This document shows positions 52,645 to 62,728 of a stretch of DNA of 64,000 nucleotides, in pieces (the stretch's first letter is position 1; the number at the start of each line of letters is the position of its first letter). The notes below the pieces were generated by a model. That model did not search any database, was not told where the DNA came from, and saw nothing but the letters and a program-made list of their open reading frames with translations. Source of the stretch: JBBQXH01 sp963710975. Its GTDB lineage: Bacteria > Actinomycetota > Thermoleophilia > Gaiellales > Gaiellaceae. Position numbers and translations under genes: made by a program. The stretch lies in contig CAVQCG010000001.1 of NCBI GenBank assembly GCA_963710975.1, forward strand, positions 124,001 through 188,000, read 5' to 3'.

Positions 52645-54117
52645 CTATTGCACCCATGGTGGGACGTTCAGATCGTCCTTCACGCACTTCGGGTTCTCCC
52701 GGTCGGGAGTCGGAGTGGTCGCCGTGAAGTTGCCGCCGAACGACTCGTCGACGTTCTCGATCGTCTTCAGCGTCTTGTTGACGAGCGTGCCGTCGACTGC
52801 GCGTCGCCTGGATGACGTAGTTGTTGCCGATCGCGTTGCGGTTCTCGTCGAGCGTCGTCGGGCTGTTCACCGAGGTGAGGCCGTCCGCGCCGATCTTGAG
52901 CGAGCGCATCGCGGAAGGCCTGGCCGCCGTCGGAGAGGTCGCCGTTGACGGCCTCGAGCGCCGCGCGATCGCCTCGGCGCCGGTGGCCCAGTTCGCGCCG
53001 AACAGACCCTTGCCGACCGGGACGATGAGCTGTCTCCGGAGTCCGGCCAGCTCGTCGAGAGCGTATCGACGTACTGCGTGTACTCGGGGGTCGTCGAGTC
53101 CTCATCGGTCGGGGAGCCCGCCACGACGCCCTCCATGCGTGGCCCGACGTCAGGATCCGCCAGCACGCTCGGATCGATCGCGATCGAGCCGCCGACGATC
53201 TTGTCGCCCAGATCGCCCTTCAGCTGCTTGTACTGCTTGACGAACGCGATGGTGCCGGTGCCACCGACGGCAAGGTAGAAGCCGTCGATGTTGTCCGGGA
53301 TCTGCGCGATGTAGGAGGTGTAGTCCTCCTCGCCGAGCGGCGGCCAGATGCGCTTGTCGATCTGTCCGCCGAGGGCGCAGAACTCGGCCGCGAACCCTGC
53401 CGTCTGGCGTGTACGGGAAGTCGTAGTCGTCGGCGAACGTGACGACGTGCCGCCAGCCGAGCGTGTTGTAGGCGTAGTCGCCGAGGCCCGCCATCCACTG
53501 AGCGCCGTCCGTGTGGAAGCGGAAGAAGTTCGTCGACTGGACCTTGAGCGTCGTGTCCTGCGCACCGGACGTGCCGTTCAGGAACGTGACGTTCGGCTGT
53601 TCCTTCGAGTAGTTGGCGACTGCGATGCCTTCCGAGCCCGAAAGCGGGCCGTGAAGGATCTGGACGTCCTCCTGCTCGACCAACCGCCGCGCCTCGGAGA
53701 GCGCCTTGTCCGGCTGACGCGTCGGAGCAGCCCTGGATGACCTGCACCGGGTGTCCGCCGATCTCCCAGTTGATCCCGTCGCTCGGATCCGGGCCGATCG
53801 GCGTCGCACCATGCTCGATGTACGATCGCCAGTGCGCCGGCGACCGTCGCCTGGTAGGCGCCCGCGAACGGGCCTTCACAGGTCGAGAGGATGCCGATCT
53901 TGATCGGCTCGCCCGTTCCCTCGTCGGTCGCGGCCCCGCCGGTGTCTGCCGGAGCGCTTGTGTCGGCCGGAGCGGTCGTCTCCGCCGCCGCTGTCGTCGC
54001 CTCTCCGCCACTGTCGCTCCCGCCGCCGCACCCCGCGGCGATCGCGGCCAGCGCAAATGCCAGGACGGCCAGGATCATCCAGAGGCCCCGTGGCTTGCCT
54101 GCTTTCCCTGCATTCAT
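52645..54117 (-). CDS. livK: Periplasmic ligand-binding protein of a Liv-type ABC transporter, multiple frame breaks
   Basis: Reconstructed from ATG 54117 (MNAGKAGKPRGLWMILAVLA) to TAG 52645. A lipoprotein signal with lipobox near AIAAGCGGG is followed by a Thr/Ala-rich linker and IKIGILSTCEGPFAGAYQAT. The binding-protein fold can be followed through about seven frame changes (near 53822, 53722, 53406, 53033, 52972, 52912, 52805). Pieces include LVEQEDVQILHGPLSGSEGI, YIAQIPDNIDGFYLAVGGTG and ENVDESFGGNF, ending NVPPWVQ. Each piece is clean, so indel errors are likelier than decay. Confidence 0.8.
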
Positions 54118-54210
54118 GCCATTACCCCCTTCACCTTTCACCGAACCAGATCGACTCCTCGCGGGCGCGAGAGCCGTGCATCCAGGTACGACGCATCGGC
54201 GTCGCCCTGG

Positions 54211-55279
54211 TTAGAAATCGCACGATCCTCGCCCACCCCCTTCGCTACGGTCCTGACTGCGATTCGACGACAGGCGTGGCGGGACCGCTCCCCCGATGCG
54301 CCGCCGGATGATGTTGCCGATCGACGAGCCGATACCCATGAGGCCTCCCGGCGACAGCAGCACGATCAGGAGGAAGAGACCGGCGATGACGGTGTTGAAC
54401 CGCTGGTTCGCCCCGATGAAGTCGAACTTCGTCCGGCTGTAGTTCTCGATCAACGCGAAGACGATCGCGCCGAGCCAGGCACCCTCGATGCCGGAAGAGG
54501 CCGCCGACGACGGCGATGATGAGGATGTCGATCTCCTGGCCCAGGTCGATCGAGCCGGGCGAGATCTGCAGGTTCCACCAGACGGAGAGAATCCCCGCCA
54601 GCGACGCGATGAAGGCACCGAACGCGAAGGCGAGCATCCGGTGAAAGGCGACGTTGTAGCCCAGCGCGCGCATGCGCGTGGGCTCGTCCCTGATCCCCTG
54701 GAGGGTTAGCCCGAACGGCGTCCGCACGATGTAGCGGATGAGGAGATAGACGAGCACTGCGACGATGAAGGTCGTGTAGTAGAGAGGATTCGGATCCTGG
54801 CGCGGATTCCCGAGAAAGCCGGGAATCGCGACGTTGTTCAGGCCGCCGAAGCCCGAGATGTCGCTCACCTGTCGCGAAGAAGTAGTACGCGAGGATCCCG
54901 AGAGCGAGCGTGAGCATCAGGAAGTAGATGCCCTCGCTGCGGGCCGCGATGGCACCGAAGAGCAACCCGATGACGACTGCGGCCAGGATCCCGAGGATGA
55001 CGCCGACCATGGGTTGAGCGTGAGATCCTGCCCGCCGTCCGAGGTGACGAGATTCGCCATCGTGAAGCCGGCGATGCCGTACATGGCCGCCTGCGCGAGG
55101 GAGATCATGCCGCCGTATCCGGCGAGGAACGTGAGGCTGACCGCGGCGATCCCGAGCCAGAGAGCCTTCGTCAGGATCTGGCTGAGGAAGAACTCGCTGA
55201 AGATGAACGGGCCGAGAGCAAGGATCACCAGGATGACAACGGCGACACCGATTCCGATACCCGCTCGCCGGCCGGTCAT
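54211..55279 (-). CDS. livM: Liv-type ABC transporter permease LivM, three frame breaks
   Basis: Starts at ATG 55279 (MTGRRAGIGIGVAVVILVIL), overlapping the livH stop as ATGA. Segments in order: FLAGYGGMISLAQAAMYGIA, then after a break at about 55012 (a missing G) GVILGILAAVVIGLLFGAIA, after another near 54872 FGGLNNVAIPGFLGNPRQD, and after one near 54492 SGIEGAWLGAIVFALIENYS. The LivM loop MRALGYNVAFHRMLAFAFGA is intact. About 350 aa with eight to ten helices once joined. Confidence 0.82.
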
Positions 55280-56314
55280 GCCGGCCTCCCGAAGAGCCCG
55301 AGCGGCCTGACGGCGAGCACGAAGATCAGAAGCGCGAAGGTCAGCAGGATCGAGTAGTTCGTGTAGTTCGTAGTCGCCGAAGACCAGGTAGATGTTCGAG
55401 TACGAGTTGACGAGACCGAGCAGGAGCGCACCGATCGCCGCACCGCCGAGCGAGCCCATGCCGCCGATGATCACGACGATCAGCGAGTTCACGAGCGCGT
55501 TGACATCCTCACCCTGGCCCACCGAGATCAGCGAGCCGCCGAGCACGCCCCCGAGGCCCGCGAGGGCGCAACCGACCGTGAACGCGAGCGCGAAGATCAG
55601 CTGGATGTTGACCCCGAGGGCCGAGACCATCTGGCGGTCGTCCACCCCGGCCCGGATGATCATCCCGGTCCGTGTCCGCTTCAGCCAGAAATAGAGCGCC
55701 AGCCCGACCGCGATGGCGCAGAAGAGGACGAAGAAGCGCACGAACGGGTACGACAGCCCGTAGAAGTGCAGCGGAGAGGACTTGTCCAGCACGTCGGGCC
55801 ATCGGATTCCGCGGGCGACGCCGCCGAAGTGGGAGAGGATCTGGTCGGAGATGATCACCCCGATCGCGATCGTGATCAGCGCCTGGCGGAGATCCTGGCC
55901 CTGGTTCCACCGAAGGAACAGCTGCTGCATCACGAGCCCGACCACGGCGCAGACGAGAACTGCGACGACGAGCGGCACACCCCAGTTGCCCGTGTCCTGC
56001 TGCACGGTGTAGGCGATCCAGCCCCCGAGCAGGTACAGGGAGCCGTAGGCCATGTTGACGACGCGCATGAGGCCGAAGATCAGCGTGAAGCCGCTTGCGA
56101 TGACGAAGTAGAGGCCGGCGAGGGTGATCCCGTTCAGGCTCACCGTGAAGAAGATCGGGACGTTCTTCGAGGCCTGGTACCCGATCCAGCCGAGGATCAC
56201 CGCGACGACGACGACGATCAGCCCACGCCCGAGGTAGCGGCCGAACTGTGCCTGGGCGGCCGCTGTCCGAGGCGCCCTGGGCGGCTGCTCGGCCTCGGCG
56301 GTTCCGCCGCTCAT
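55276..56314 (-). CDS. livH: Liv-type ABC transporter permease LivH, one frame break
   Basis: ATG at 56314 (MSGGTAEAEQPPRAPRTAA). About eight membrane helices follow. Signature regions are LYFVIASGFTLIFGLMRVVN, MVSALGVNIQLIFALAFTVG and VVIIGGMGSLGGAAIGALLL. An extra G near 55371 breaks the frame after NIYLVFGDY; the continuation NYTNYSILLTFALLIF, then LAVRPLGLFGRPA, ends at 55276. First gene of the liv operon, 67 bases from the LacI gene end. Confidence 0.88.
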
Positions 56315-56380
56315 GGCCTCCCTCGTGCGGACTGGTACGCCAGCATGGGGGCGCACGGTAACACGCTCACGGTGCCTTCT

Positions 56381-57456
56381 TCAATCATCCGAAGAGACCG
56401 GGCGAAGAGGAACAAGCCGGCCGGTCCGCGGTGGCCCCGTCGAGCGGCGGGCAACAAGCCGGGGCTCCGTCTCGACGGCCACGTCGCGCACGATCCCTGT
56501 CATCGATCTGCTCGAGGAGTGCATCGACGCCGGCCGCGCCGAGCTCGGCGAGCGGCATCCGCACCGCGGTCAGCGGAGGCGTGAGGAAGGCTGCCAGTGA
56601 CGTATCCGCCTGCGCGACGACCGTCAGATCCTCGGGAACCCGCACGCCGCATCGCGAGGCGAGGCTGAGAACCCCGATCGCCTGGCCGACCATGTCAGCG
56701 AACACCGCGGTCACGTCGGGCCACTGCGCGAGGGCCCGCTCGGCGGCGGCTGCGCCGCCTTCCTCGGAGAAGTCGCCTGGAACGACCTCGGCGCGATCGA
56801 GTCCGTGGCGCTCGCGCGAACGAGCGGAAGACGGCGACGCGCCGGCGGGCCGTGTCGAGATCGGGTGGCCCGCAGAGATGGACGATGCGGGAATGGCCGA
56901 GCGAGATCAGATGCTCGAGCACGAGCTCGACGGCGCGTTCGTCGTCCATGCGGACGTTGCGGTTGCTGCCGGGCAGCCCCCGGTTGACGAAGACATGCGG
57001 AACCGGCCGCTCCGCGAGCTGGGCGAGGAGCGGGTGATCGGGCCGAGCGGAGGCGACAAGCAGGCCGTCGATCCGTCCTTCGAGCACGAGGCGGGCGAAG
57101 ATCTCGCCGGCCTCCTGCTCCTCGAAGTCCTCGGCGAGGACGACGGTGAAGCCGCGTTCCGCCGCTCGCTGGAAAGCGCCGCGCATCAGCTGCGTGTAGA
57201 CCGGATTGCCGAGCGCCGGAACGAGCAGGCCGAGAGCGCCAGACGCTGCACGACGAAGGCTTCGGGCGGCCGCGTGCGGACGGTAGCCGAGGTCGCGGGC
57301 AGCGGCGAGAACGCGCTGGCGCAGCTCAGGGCTGACCGTGAGGCTGGGATCCTCGTTCAGGACGCGAGAGGCGATGGGTTTCGACGTCCGGGCTGCCGCT
57401 GCGACATCGGCGAGCCTGGCGCGTACACGTGGCCAGCCCGGGCTCTGGGTACTCAC
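56381..57456 (-). CDS. LacI-family transcriptional regulator, two frame breaks
   Basis: GTG at 57456. The HTH is RLADVAAAARTSKPIASRVLN, followed by DLGYRPHAAARSLRR and the periplasmic-binding-type effector domain (GLLVPALGNPVYTQLMRGAF, HVFVNRGLPGSNRNVRMDDE). The frame breaks near 56815 and 56498; the joined C-terminus reads IVRDVAVETEPRLVARRSTG and ends at 56381. Reconstructed length about 358 aa. It lies between the minus-strand liv operon and a divergent plus-strand operon, so it probably controls one or both in response to a pathway intermediate. Confidence 0.85.
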
Positions 57457-57514
57457 AGCGCCTGAGCGTAGACGACCCGCCGCCCGCTGACAATCGCGCG
57501 GTGCGGGCGCGTGC

Positions 57515-57543
57515 TTGACAGCCAATCGGGGAGGGGTTAGGTT
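57515..57543 (+). promoter_or_regulatory. Sigma70-type promoter of the thioesterase operon
   Basis: TTGACA at 57515-57520, a 17-base spacer, then TAGGTT at 57538-57543. The -35 box is perfect and the -10 box matches at four of six positions, including the first two bases and the last. It lies 58 bases before the GTG of the thioesterase gene, and the A+T rise here contrasts with the surrounding GC-rich DNA. Confidence 0.6.
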
Positions 57544-57549
57544 CGCGCT

Positions 57550-57559
57550 TAATCGGTTA
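57550..57559. promoter_or_regulatory. Candidate LacI-family operator
   Basis: TAATCGGTTA is an imperfect palindrome with the central CG typical of LacI/GalR operators (four of five arm positions pair). It begins 6 bases after the predicted -10 box, where a repressor would block initiation. Assignment to the adjacent LacI protein is an inference from position. Confidence 0.45.
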
Positions 57560-57600
57560 CCTATCGACGCCGACGACTGCCCGCGATCGAGATCAGCCCT

Positions 57601-58008
57601 GTGAGCTCCCCCTCCGAACTCGAGTTGTCGTGGCCTGTCGAGCGGGCGCTCTGCACGGAGCGCGGAGGCGCGCACCTCCTCTCGACGCCGAGCCTGATCC
57701 TGCTGATGGAACGCACTTCCGTCCGTCTCGTCGAGCCCCTCCTCGGCCCGGACGAGACCACGGTCGGCACCAGGATCAGCGCGGAGCATCGGGCGCCGAC
57801 GCCGGAGGGCTCGACCGTCCGCGTCAGGGCGACGATCCTGAGCCGCGAGGGCCGATTCATCGAGCTCCACGTCGAGGCGTTCGACGAGCTCGATCAGGTT
57901 GGCGTCGCCGAGCATCAGCGCGCCGTCGTGGACGTGGAGCGGTACACCGCCCGTCTCGAGGCAAAGCTCGCGAAGCTTTCCGAGCTCGAGAGTCCCTCAA
58001 CGTCGTGA
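57601..58008 (+). CDS. FlK-like hot-dog thioesterase
   Basis: 135 aa. The pattern STPSLILLMERTSVRLVEPL (acidic residue on the hot-dog helix) and RISAEHRAPTPEGSTVRVRA (His) matches the fluoroacetyl-CoA-thioesterase-like family, which hydrolyses small acyl-CoAs. The GTG start at 57601 lies downstream of the predicted promoter and operator. First gene of the plus-strand catabolic operon; its stop overlaps the next GTG (GTGA). Confidence 0.82.
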   Translation: MSSPSELELSWPVERALCTERGGAHLLSTPSLILLMERTSVRLVEPLLGPDETTVGTRISAEHRAPTPEGSTVRVRATILSREGRFIELHVEAFDELDQVGVAEHQRAVVDVERYTARLEAKLAKLSELESPSTS

Positions 58009-58766
58009 GCTCGCTCTTTCGCATCTCCGAGAGCCCGGAGGAAGGGATCGCCCGGATCACGGTCGGTGCTCCGGGCGAGCTGAACATCTTCAAGAACGAC
58101 GACCGCTACGAGCTCTCGGACGCGATCGAAGGCCTCGGCCGCCAGCCGTGGCTGCGGGTCCTGATCGTCGACTCGGCGAGCGAGCGCGCGTTCTCGGCCG
58201 GCGTGGACGTCCGCGAGTTCCCTGACATGACACCGCTCTCGATGTCACGCCTGCACGACTCCCTGGCCGCACCGGAACGCATTCCGCAACCCGTGATCGC
58301 CTCGATCGACGGTCACTGTTACGGCGGGCCGTTCGAGTTCTGCCTCGCCTGCGACTTCCGGATCGTGGCCGAGACCGCGTCGCTCGGCCTGCCGGAGGTG
58401 ACGCTCGGCCAGATGCCGGGTAGCGGCGGGGGCCAACGGCTGCTTCGTCTCGCCGGGCTCACCCGCGCCAAGGCCCTCTGCATGACCGGCATGCGGATCG
58501 ACGGCGCGACCGCCGAGTCCTGGGGCATCGCGACGCAATGCGTCCCGCAAGCAGAGCTTCAGGCAACCGTCGACGAGCTCGCGGCGCGTCTCGCCGCGCT
58601 GTCGCCGCCGGCGGTGCAGATGATCAAGCGATCGCTCAACCTCGGGGCGGATGCGTCGCTGCGGTCAGCGCTCGAGCTGGAAGGCCACATGTACGCCACG
58701 CTCAGGACGACGCCGGAGTACGCGGAGCACCTGGAGCGGTGGCTCGACAAGCGGACGTCCGGCTGA
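58005..58766 (+). CDS. Enoyl-CoA hydratase/isomerase family protein
   Basis: 253 aa from GTG 58005. Crotonase motifs: RAFSAGVDVREF (oxyanion hole region), IDGHCYGGPFEFCLACDFRI and LGLPEVTLGQMPGSGGGQRL. The usual GGG of the second oxyanion motif reads YGGPFEF, a variant that may indicate a specialised substrate. The C-terminal trimerisation helices are present. Coupled to the thioesterase at its start and to the acyl-CoA ligase at its stop (TGATG). Confidence 0.88.
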   Translation: MSSLFRISESPEEGIARITVGAPGELNIFKNDDRYELSDAIEGLGRQPWLRVLIVDSASERAFSAGVDVREFPDMTPLSMSRLHDSLAAPERIPQPVIASIDGHCYGGPFEFCLACDFRIVAETASLGLPEVTLGQMPGSGGGQRLLRLAGLTRAKALCMTGMRIDGATAESWGIATQCVPQAELQATVDELAARLAALSPPAVQMIKRSLNLGADASLRSALELEGHMYATLRTTPEYAEHLERWLDKRTSG

Positions 58767-60350
58767 TGGCGCCGTCCCCGTCCGGGGGCTTGACCGTCGA
58801 TGCCTGCGTTCGCCGGGCGTGCGTCGCGCTACGCAGCCACCGTCGCGCTCGTCGACGGCTCTCGATCGCTGACCTACGCGCAGCTCGATGCACGGATTGA
58901 CGACTCCGCGACCGCCCTGCTCGCGCTCGGAGTCCGCCGGACCGACACGGTGGTCGTGTGCATGCGAAACCGCCTCGAGCTCGTCGTCGCATACCTCGCG
59001 CTCCAGCGAATCGGCGCCGTCCACGCACCGGTCAACTTCCGCCTGAGCCTTTCGGAGCTGCAGCACTGCGTCGATCTCGTCGAGCCGGCTGCTGTTCTCT
59101 TCGACTCCGAGGCCGCATCGTCCCTGGCCACCGATCTCGACCTGGGTGCAGCGCACTCCATCTGCCTCGACGACAGCTCCAGCGGAGAGCAGCTGCAGGT
59201 CATCGCCTCATCGCAAGGTGCGCGCAGCCGGGAGCCCTCGGCTGATCTCAACCGGCGGGCGCCCGACCCCGGAGATCTGAGCCTCGTCCTCTTCACCTCG
59301 GGGACGACCGGGAAGCCGAAGGGAGTCGCGCGCTCCCACGCCGCGGAGGTTGCCGCGACGGTCTTCAACCTCGCCGCCTTTCCCTGGCGCGTCGGCGAGC
59401 GGACGCTCTGCGTCATGCCGCTCTACCACACGATGGGGATCCGGATCCTGCTCAGTTCGCTCTTCCTCGGTGGAACATCCGTCATCCAGCAGAAATGGAG
59501 CGCCGGAGAGGCTCTCCACGAGATCGAGTCGCAGGGCGTGTCGACGCTCTTCCTCGTCCCCACCATGTACTACGACCTGTTGGCCTCGTCGGCTCTGACC
59601 GAGAACGCGGTCCGTTCGGTCGAGAGCCTCGGGTTTGCCGGGATGGTGTTGCGCGACGAGATCGTCTCGCGGCTCGATCCGCTGTTCCCGGGGAGGCCGA
59701 TGCTCAACGTCTACGGGTGCTCCGAGCTCTACTGCCTGAGCTATTCGGACCAGGTACGGGCGAAGCCCGGCACGGTGGGTCGGGGTGCCTTCCACCAGGA
59801 GCTTCGCGTGATCCCGGAGGCCGCCGAGACCGGAGATGACGAGCAGACGGAGGTCGGCGAGATCGGGCAGATCGTTGCCCGCGCGGATGCCCCGGATGCG
59901 TTCGAGCGCTACTGGAACAATCCCGCCGGAACCGCACGCGCCCGCCGCGACGGCTGGTACTTCACCGGCGACCTCGGCAGTCGGGACGCCGAGGGTGACC
60001 TGTTCGTGGTCGGACGGGCAGACGACACGATCGTCACGGCCGGCGAGAACGTCCACCCGCTCGAGGTCGAGTCGGCCCTCGCCCGCTGCCCGGGCGTCGC
60101 GGAGGTCTGTGTGGTCGGTCTTCCCGACGAGCGCCTCGGGCAGGCCGTATCCGCCTTCGTGGTTCGATCCGATCCCTCGCTCACCGACGAGCGCGTCCTC
60201 GAGTTCTGCACGACAGCCACCCCGCTCTCGAGCTTCAAGCGTCCCCGCAGCGTGGTCTTCGTCGACGAGATTCCCAAGAGCTCCGTCGGCAAGGTGCGGC
60301 GCCACCTGCTGCGCGACGCGTACACGTCGGTCCGGGCCGGATCATGCTGA
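58766..60350 (+). CDS. Acyl-CoA synthetase (AMP-forming ligase), one frame break
   Basis: The likely start is ATG 58766, sharing a base with the upstream stop: MAPSPSGGLTVDACVRRA, then a frame break near 58828 joins it to SRYAATVALVDGSRSLTYAQ. Without the upstream part the frame would begin at ATG 58800. Motifs: LVLFTSGTTGKPKGVARSH (P-loop), MLNVYGCSELYCLS, GWYFTGDLG and the C-terminal Lys region PKSSVGKVRRH. Activates a carboxylic acid to its CoA ester; aromatic or short-chain acids are plausible substrates. Confidence 0.88.
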
Positions 60351-60919
60351 CCGGCGATCGATCCGCGGCGACGAACCCTCCGAACGACCCATACGAGCCG
60401 TCCGCCGTGCTCGCCTGGCAGCAGGAGCTGGCGAGCGTTCTCGTTGCCGGCGGGACGGACACGGCCGTCGTCGTTCCCGATTCGAGGCTCGATGGGATCC
60501 TGAGCTCGCTGGCGGGAGCGGGAGTGCCCGTGCACCAGCTCACGAGGGAGGAGGAGTGCGTCGCCTTCGCCGCCGGACACCGCGTGTGCGGCCGCCGGCC
60601 GGCGCTCTTCATGCAGTGCTCGGGGCTCGGAAATGCCGCCAACGCACTGGGCTCGCTCGCGATCCCCTACGGGCTCTCGGTGCCGCTCGTGATCTCGATG
60701 CGCGGCACGCTCGGGGAGCGAAACCCCGCCCAGGTCGCGATGGGCCAGGCGACGGTTCCCCTGCTCACCGCCCTGGGGATCCAGGTCTTTCCGATCCGAT
60801 CCGAGACGGAGGTCGAGCCGATCACGCGGGGCGCGCTCGCGCTCTGCTTCGAGGGCGGCTGCCCGGCCGCGATCCTGCTCGAGCCCGAGCTTGGCGGAGG
60901 ACGCGATGAACGCGGTTGA
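60344..60919 (+). CDS. TPP-dependent decarboxylase, pyrimidine-binding subunit
   Basis: 191 aa. Resembles the alpha subunit of sulfopyruvate or the N-terminal half of phosphonopyruvate decarboxylases: PDSRLDGILSSLAGAGVPVH, then TREEECVAFAAGHRVCGRRP with the cofactor-activating Glu, then MQCSGLGNAANALGSLA. The ATG overlaps the ligase stop. It needs the next gene for the TPP-binding half. The true 2-keto acid substrate is unknown. Confidence 0.82.
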   Translation: MLTGDRSAATNPPNDPYEPSAVLAWQQELASVLVAGGTDTAVVVPDSRLDGILSSLAGAGVPVHQLTREEECVAFAAGHRVCGRRPALFMQCSGLGNAANALGSLAIPYGLSVPLVISMRGTLGERNPAQVAMGQATVPLLTALGIQVFPIRSETEVEPITRGALALCFEGGCPAAILLEPELGGGRDERG

Positions 60920-61470
60920 GGTCGCGCAGACGCTCGTCGAGCATGCCCCTGAGGCTCTCCTCGTCTCCTCGCTCGGCACGGCGACCTCGGCGCTGCGACT
61001 CGCATCGGACGACGGACCGCACTTCTACTTCGGTGGCGCGATGGGCTCGGCTGCAGCCGCCGCGCTGGGTATCGCAGATGCCCGTCCCGAAGCAGGACGT
61101 CATCGCACTCGTCGGTGACGGCGACCTCCTCATGGGGGCGAGCACGCTCTGGTCGATCTCAGCCCTCGCCCCCGCGAACCTCCTGCTCGTGGCGCTTGCC
61201 GACGGGCACTACTCGATCACGGGCGGACAGCCGATCGCCCCCGACACGAGGTTCGTCGAGGTGGCTGAGAGTCTCCAGAACCTCTCCGCGGGTCGCGCGC
61301 ACTCGACCGACGAGCTGGCCTCGCTCGTGTCGACGCTTGCCTCGCCCCGGGCCTGGTCGAAGCGGTCGTCGACGGACAGGATCTGGCCGGGCTGGTCTCC
61401 CTTCGTCGACCCTGAGCGCGTGAGGGCGCGCTTTGCCGCACGCGTGAACGGTGGTACCGACAGTTGCTGA
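60906..61470 (+). CDS. TPP-dependent decarboxylase, TPP-binding subunit, frame breaks
   Basis: ATG 60906 (MNAVEVAQTLVEHAPEALLV) overlaps the previous gene by 14 bases. The first frame runs to HFYFGGAMGSAAAAALGIA; a break near 61085 leads to KQDVIALVGDGDLLMGASTL, the TPP motif, then LLLVALADGHYSITGGQ. A further pair of compensating breaks between about 61350 and 61400 is suggested because SPGLVEAVVDGQDLAG reads in another frame. About 188 aa when joined. Together with the upstream subunit it would form an alpha2beta2-type enzyme. Confidence 0.78.
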
Positions 61471-61493
61471 TCCGATTGGGAAGGAGCTGAATC

Positions 61494-62724
61494 ATGAGGA
61501 TTCTCGTCATCGGAGCCGGGCTCTCGGGCCTCGTGTCTGCGCGTTCGACTCCAGGAAGCCGGCCACGAGGTCACGGTGCTCGAAGCGCGGTCCCGCGTCG
61601 GTGGCCGCGTGCTGACGCTGCGAGACCCGTTCTCCGAAGGGCAGTACGCGGACGTCGGGGCGATGATCCTCTACGAGGGTCAGAACACGATCCTCGACAT
61701 GTGTCGCGACCTCGACATCAGCCTGACGCCTGTCAAGACGGTCGGAGCCGAGCTCCCGTGCGTGCTGCACGAGGGACGGATCGTCGACCCGGACGAGGTT
61801 GGCGCAGGCTTCGGTGAGATCGTCGGGGCGCAGTCCGAGCATCCGCCCGCGCCGTTCGAGACGGCGGCGGCCTGGGCGCGACGCTGCCGGCTCTCGGCGG
61901 TGGCGGTCGCCCTCCTCGACGCGCTCATCCAGATCCAGCCTTCGATCCCTCTCCGCTTCATCGACGCCAGTAGCCTGCATCTCGGGCCTGAGAAGTACTT
62001 CCAGATGGTCGGCGGCAACGATCGGCTTCCGCACCGCCTCGCGGAGAACCTCGACGTCCGTCTCGAGCACGTTGTCCGGCTAATCGACTGGTCGGGCTCG
62101 CCCGTGGTCGTCGAGACCGACGCTGAGCGGTTCGAGGGCGACGCCCTCGTCCTCGCAGTGCCCGGCCCGCTGACGACCGAGATCGGCTGGGACCCGCCGC
62201 TGCCGGCGGAGAAGGTCAGCGCCCTCGTCACGCTGCGCTACGGGACCGGGGCCGGCATGGCCGTCCAGTACAAGGAGCGCAACGCCGTACGGGAAGGGCT
62301 GAGAGCCGCGTCGTTCAGCGATCGGACCCCGAGGTGGCTGCTCGACCTCTCCGTCGACCAGCCAGGAGACGCGACGATCGTGACGACCATCCTCAGCGCC
62401 GAGTCGGAGCCTCGCAGGGTTGCGGAGGAGGACGTATTGCGCCAGGTCGACACCCAGCTCGAGGAGATCACTCACGGCTCAGTGACGCGCCTCGGAGGCG
62501 CGATCGTCAGCTGGACCGACGATCCCTTCGCTCGCTGCATCGCCCGTGCGCCCATCGGCGATCAGCGGGAGACGGTGCTGCGGGAGATCAAGCGACCGCT
62601 CCACGATCGGGTGTTCTTCACGGGAGAGCACACGGACGAGCGGCCCGGCCCCGGCGGCATGGAGGGCGCGATCCGCTCGGGCATTCGCGCGGTCGACGAG
62701 CTCACGAGCACGCGCGCTGCGTGA
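61494..62724 (+). CDS. FAD-dependent amine oxidase-family protein, one frame break
   Basis: ATG 61494 behind GGAAGGAG. The dinucleotide-binding motif MRILVIGAGLSGLVSA is followed by a frame break near 61545, then RLQEAGHEVTVLEARSRVGG completes it. The rest is clean: FSEGQYADVGAMILYEGQNT, VGGNDRLPHRLAENLDVRL and the C-terminal FAD motif FFTGEHTDERPGPGGMEGAI. About 410 aa. Monoamine-oxidase-like fold; the substrate may be an amine or a cyclic intermediate. Confidence 0.85.
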
Positions 62725-62728
62725 CGCG

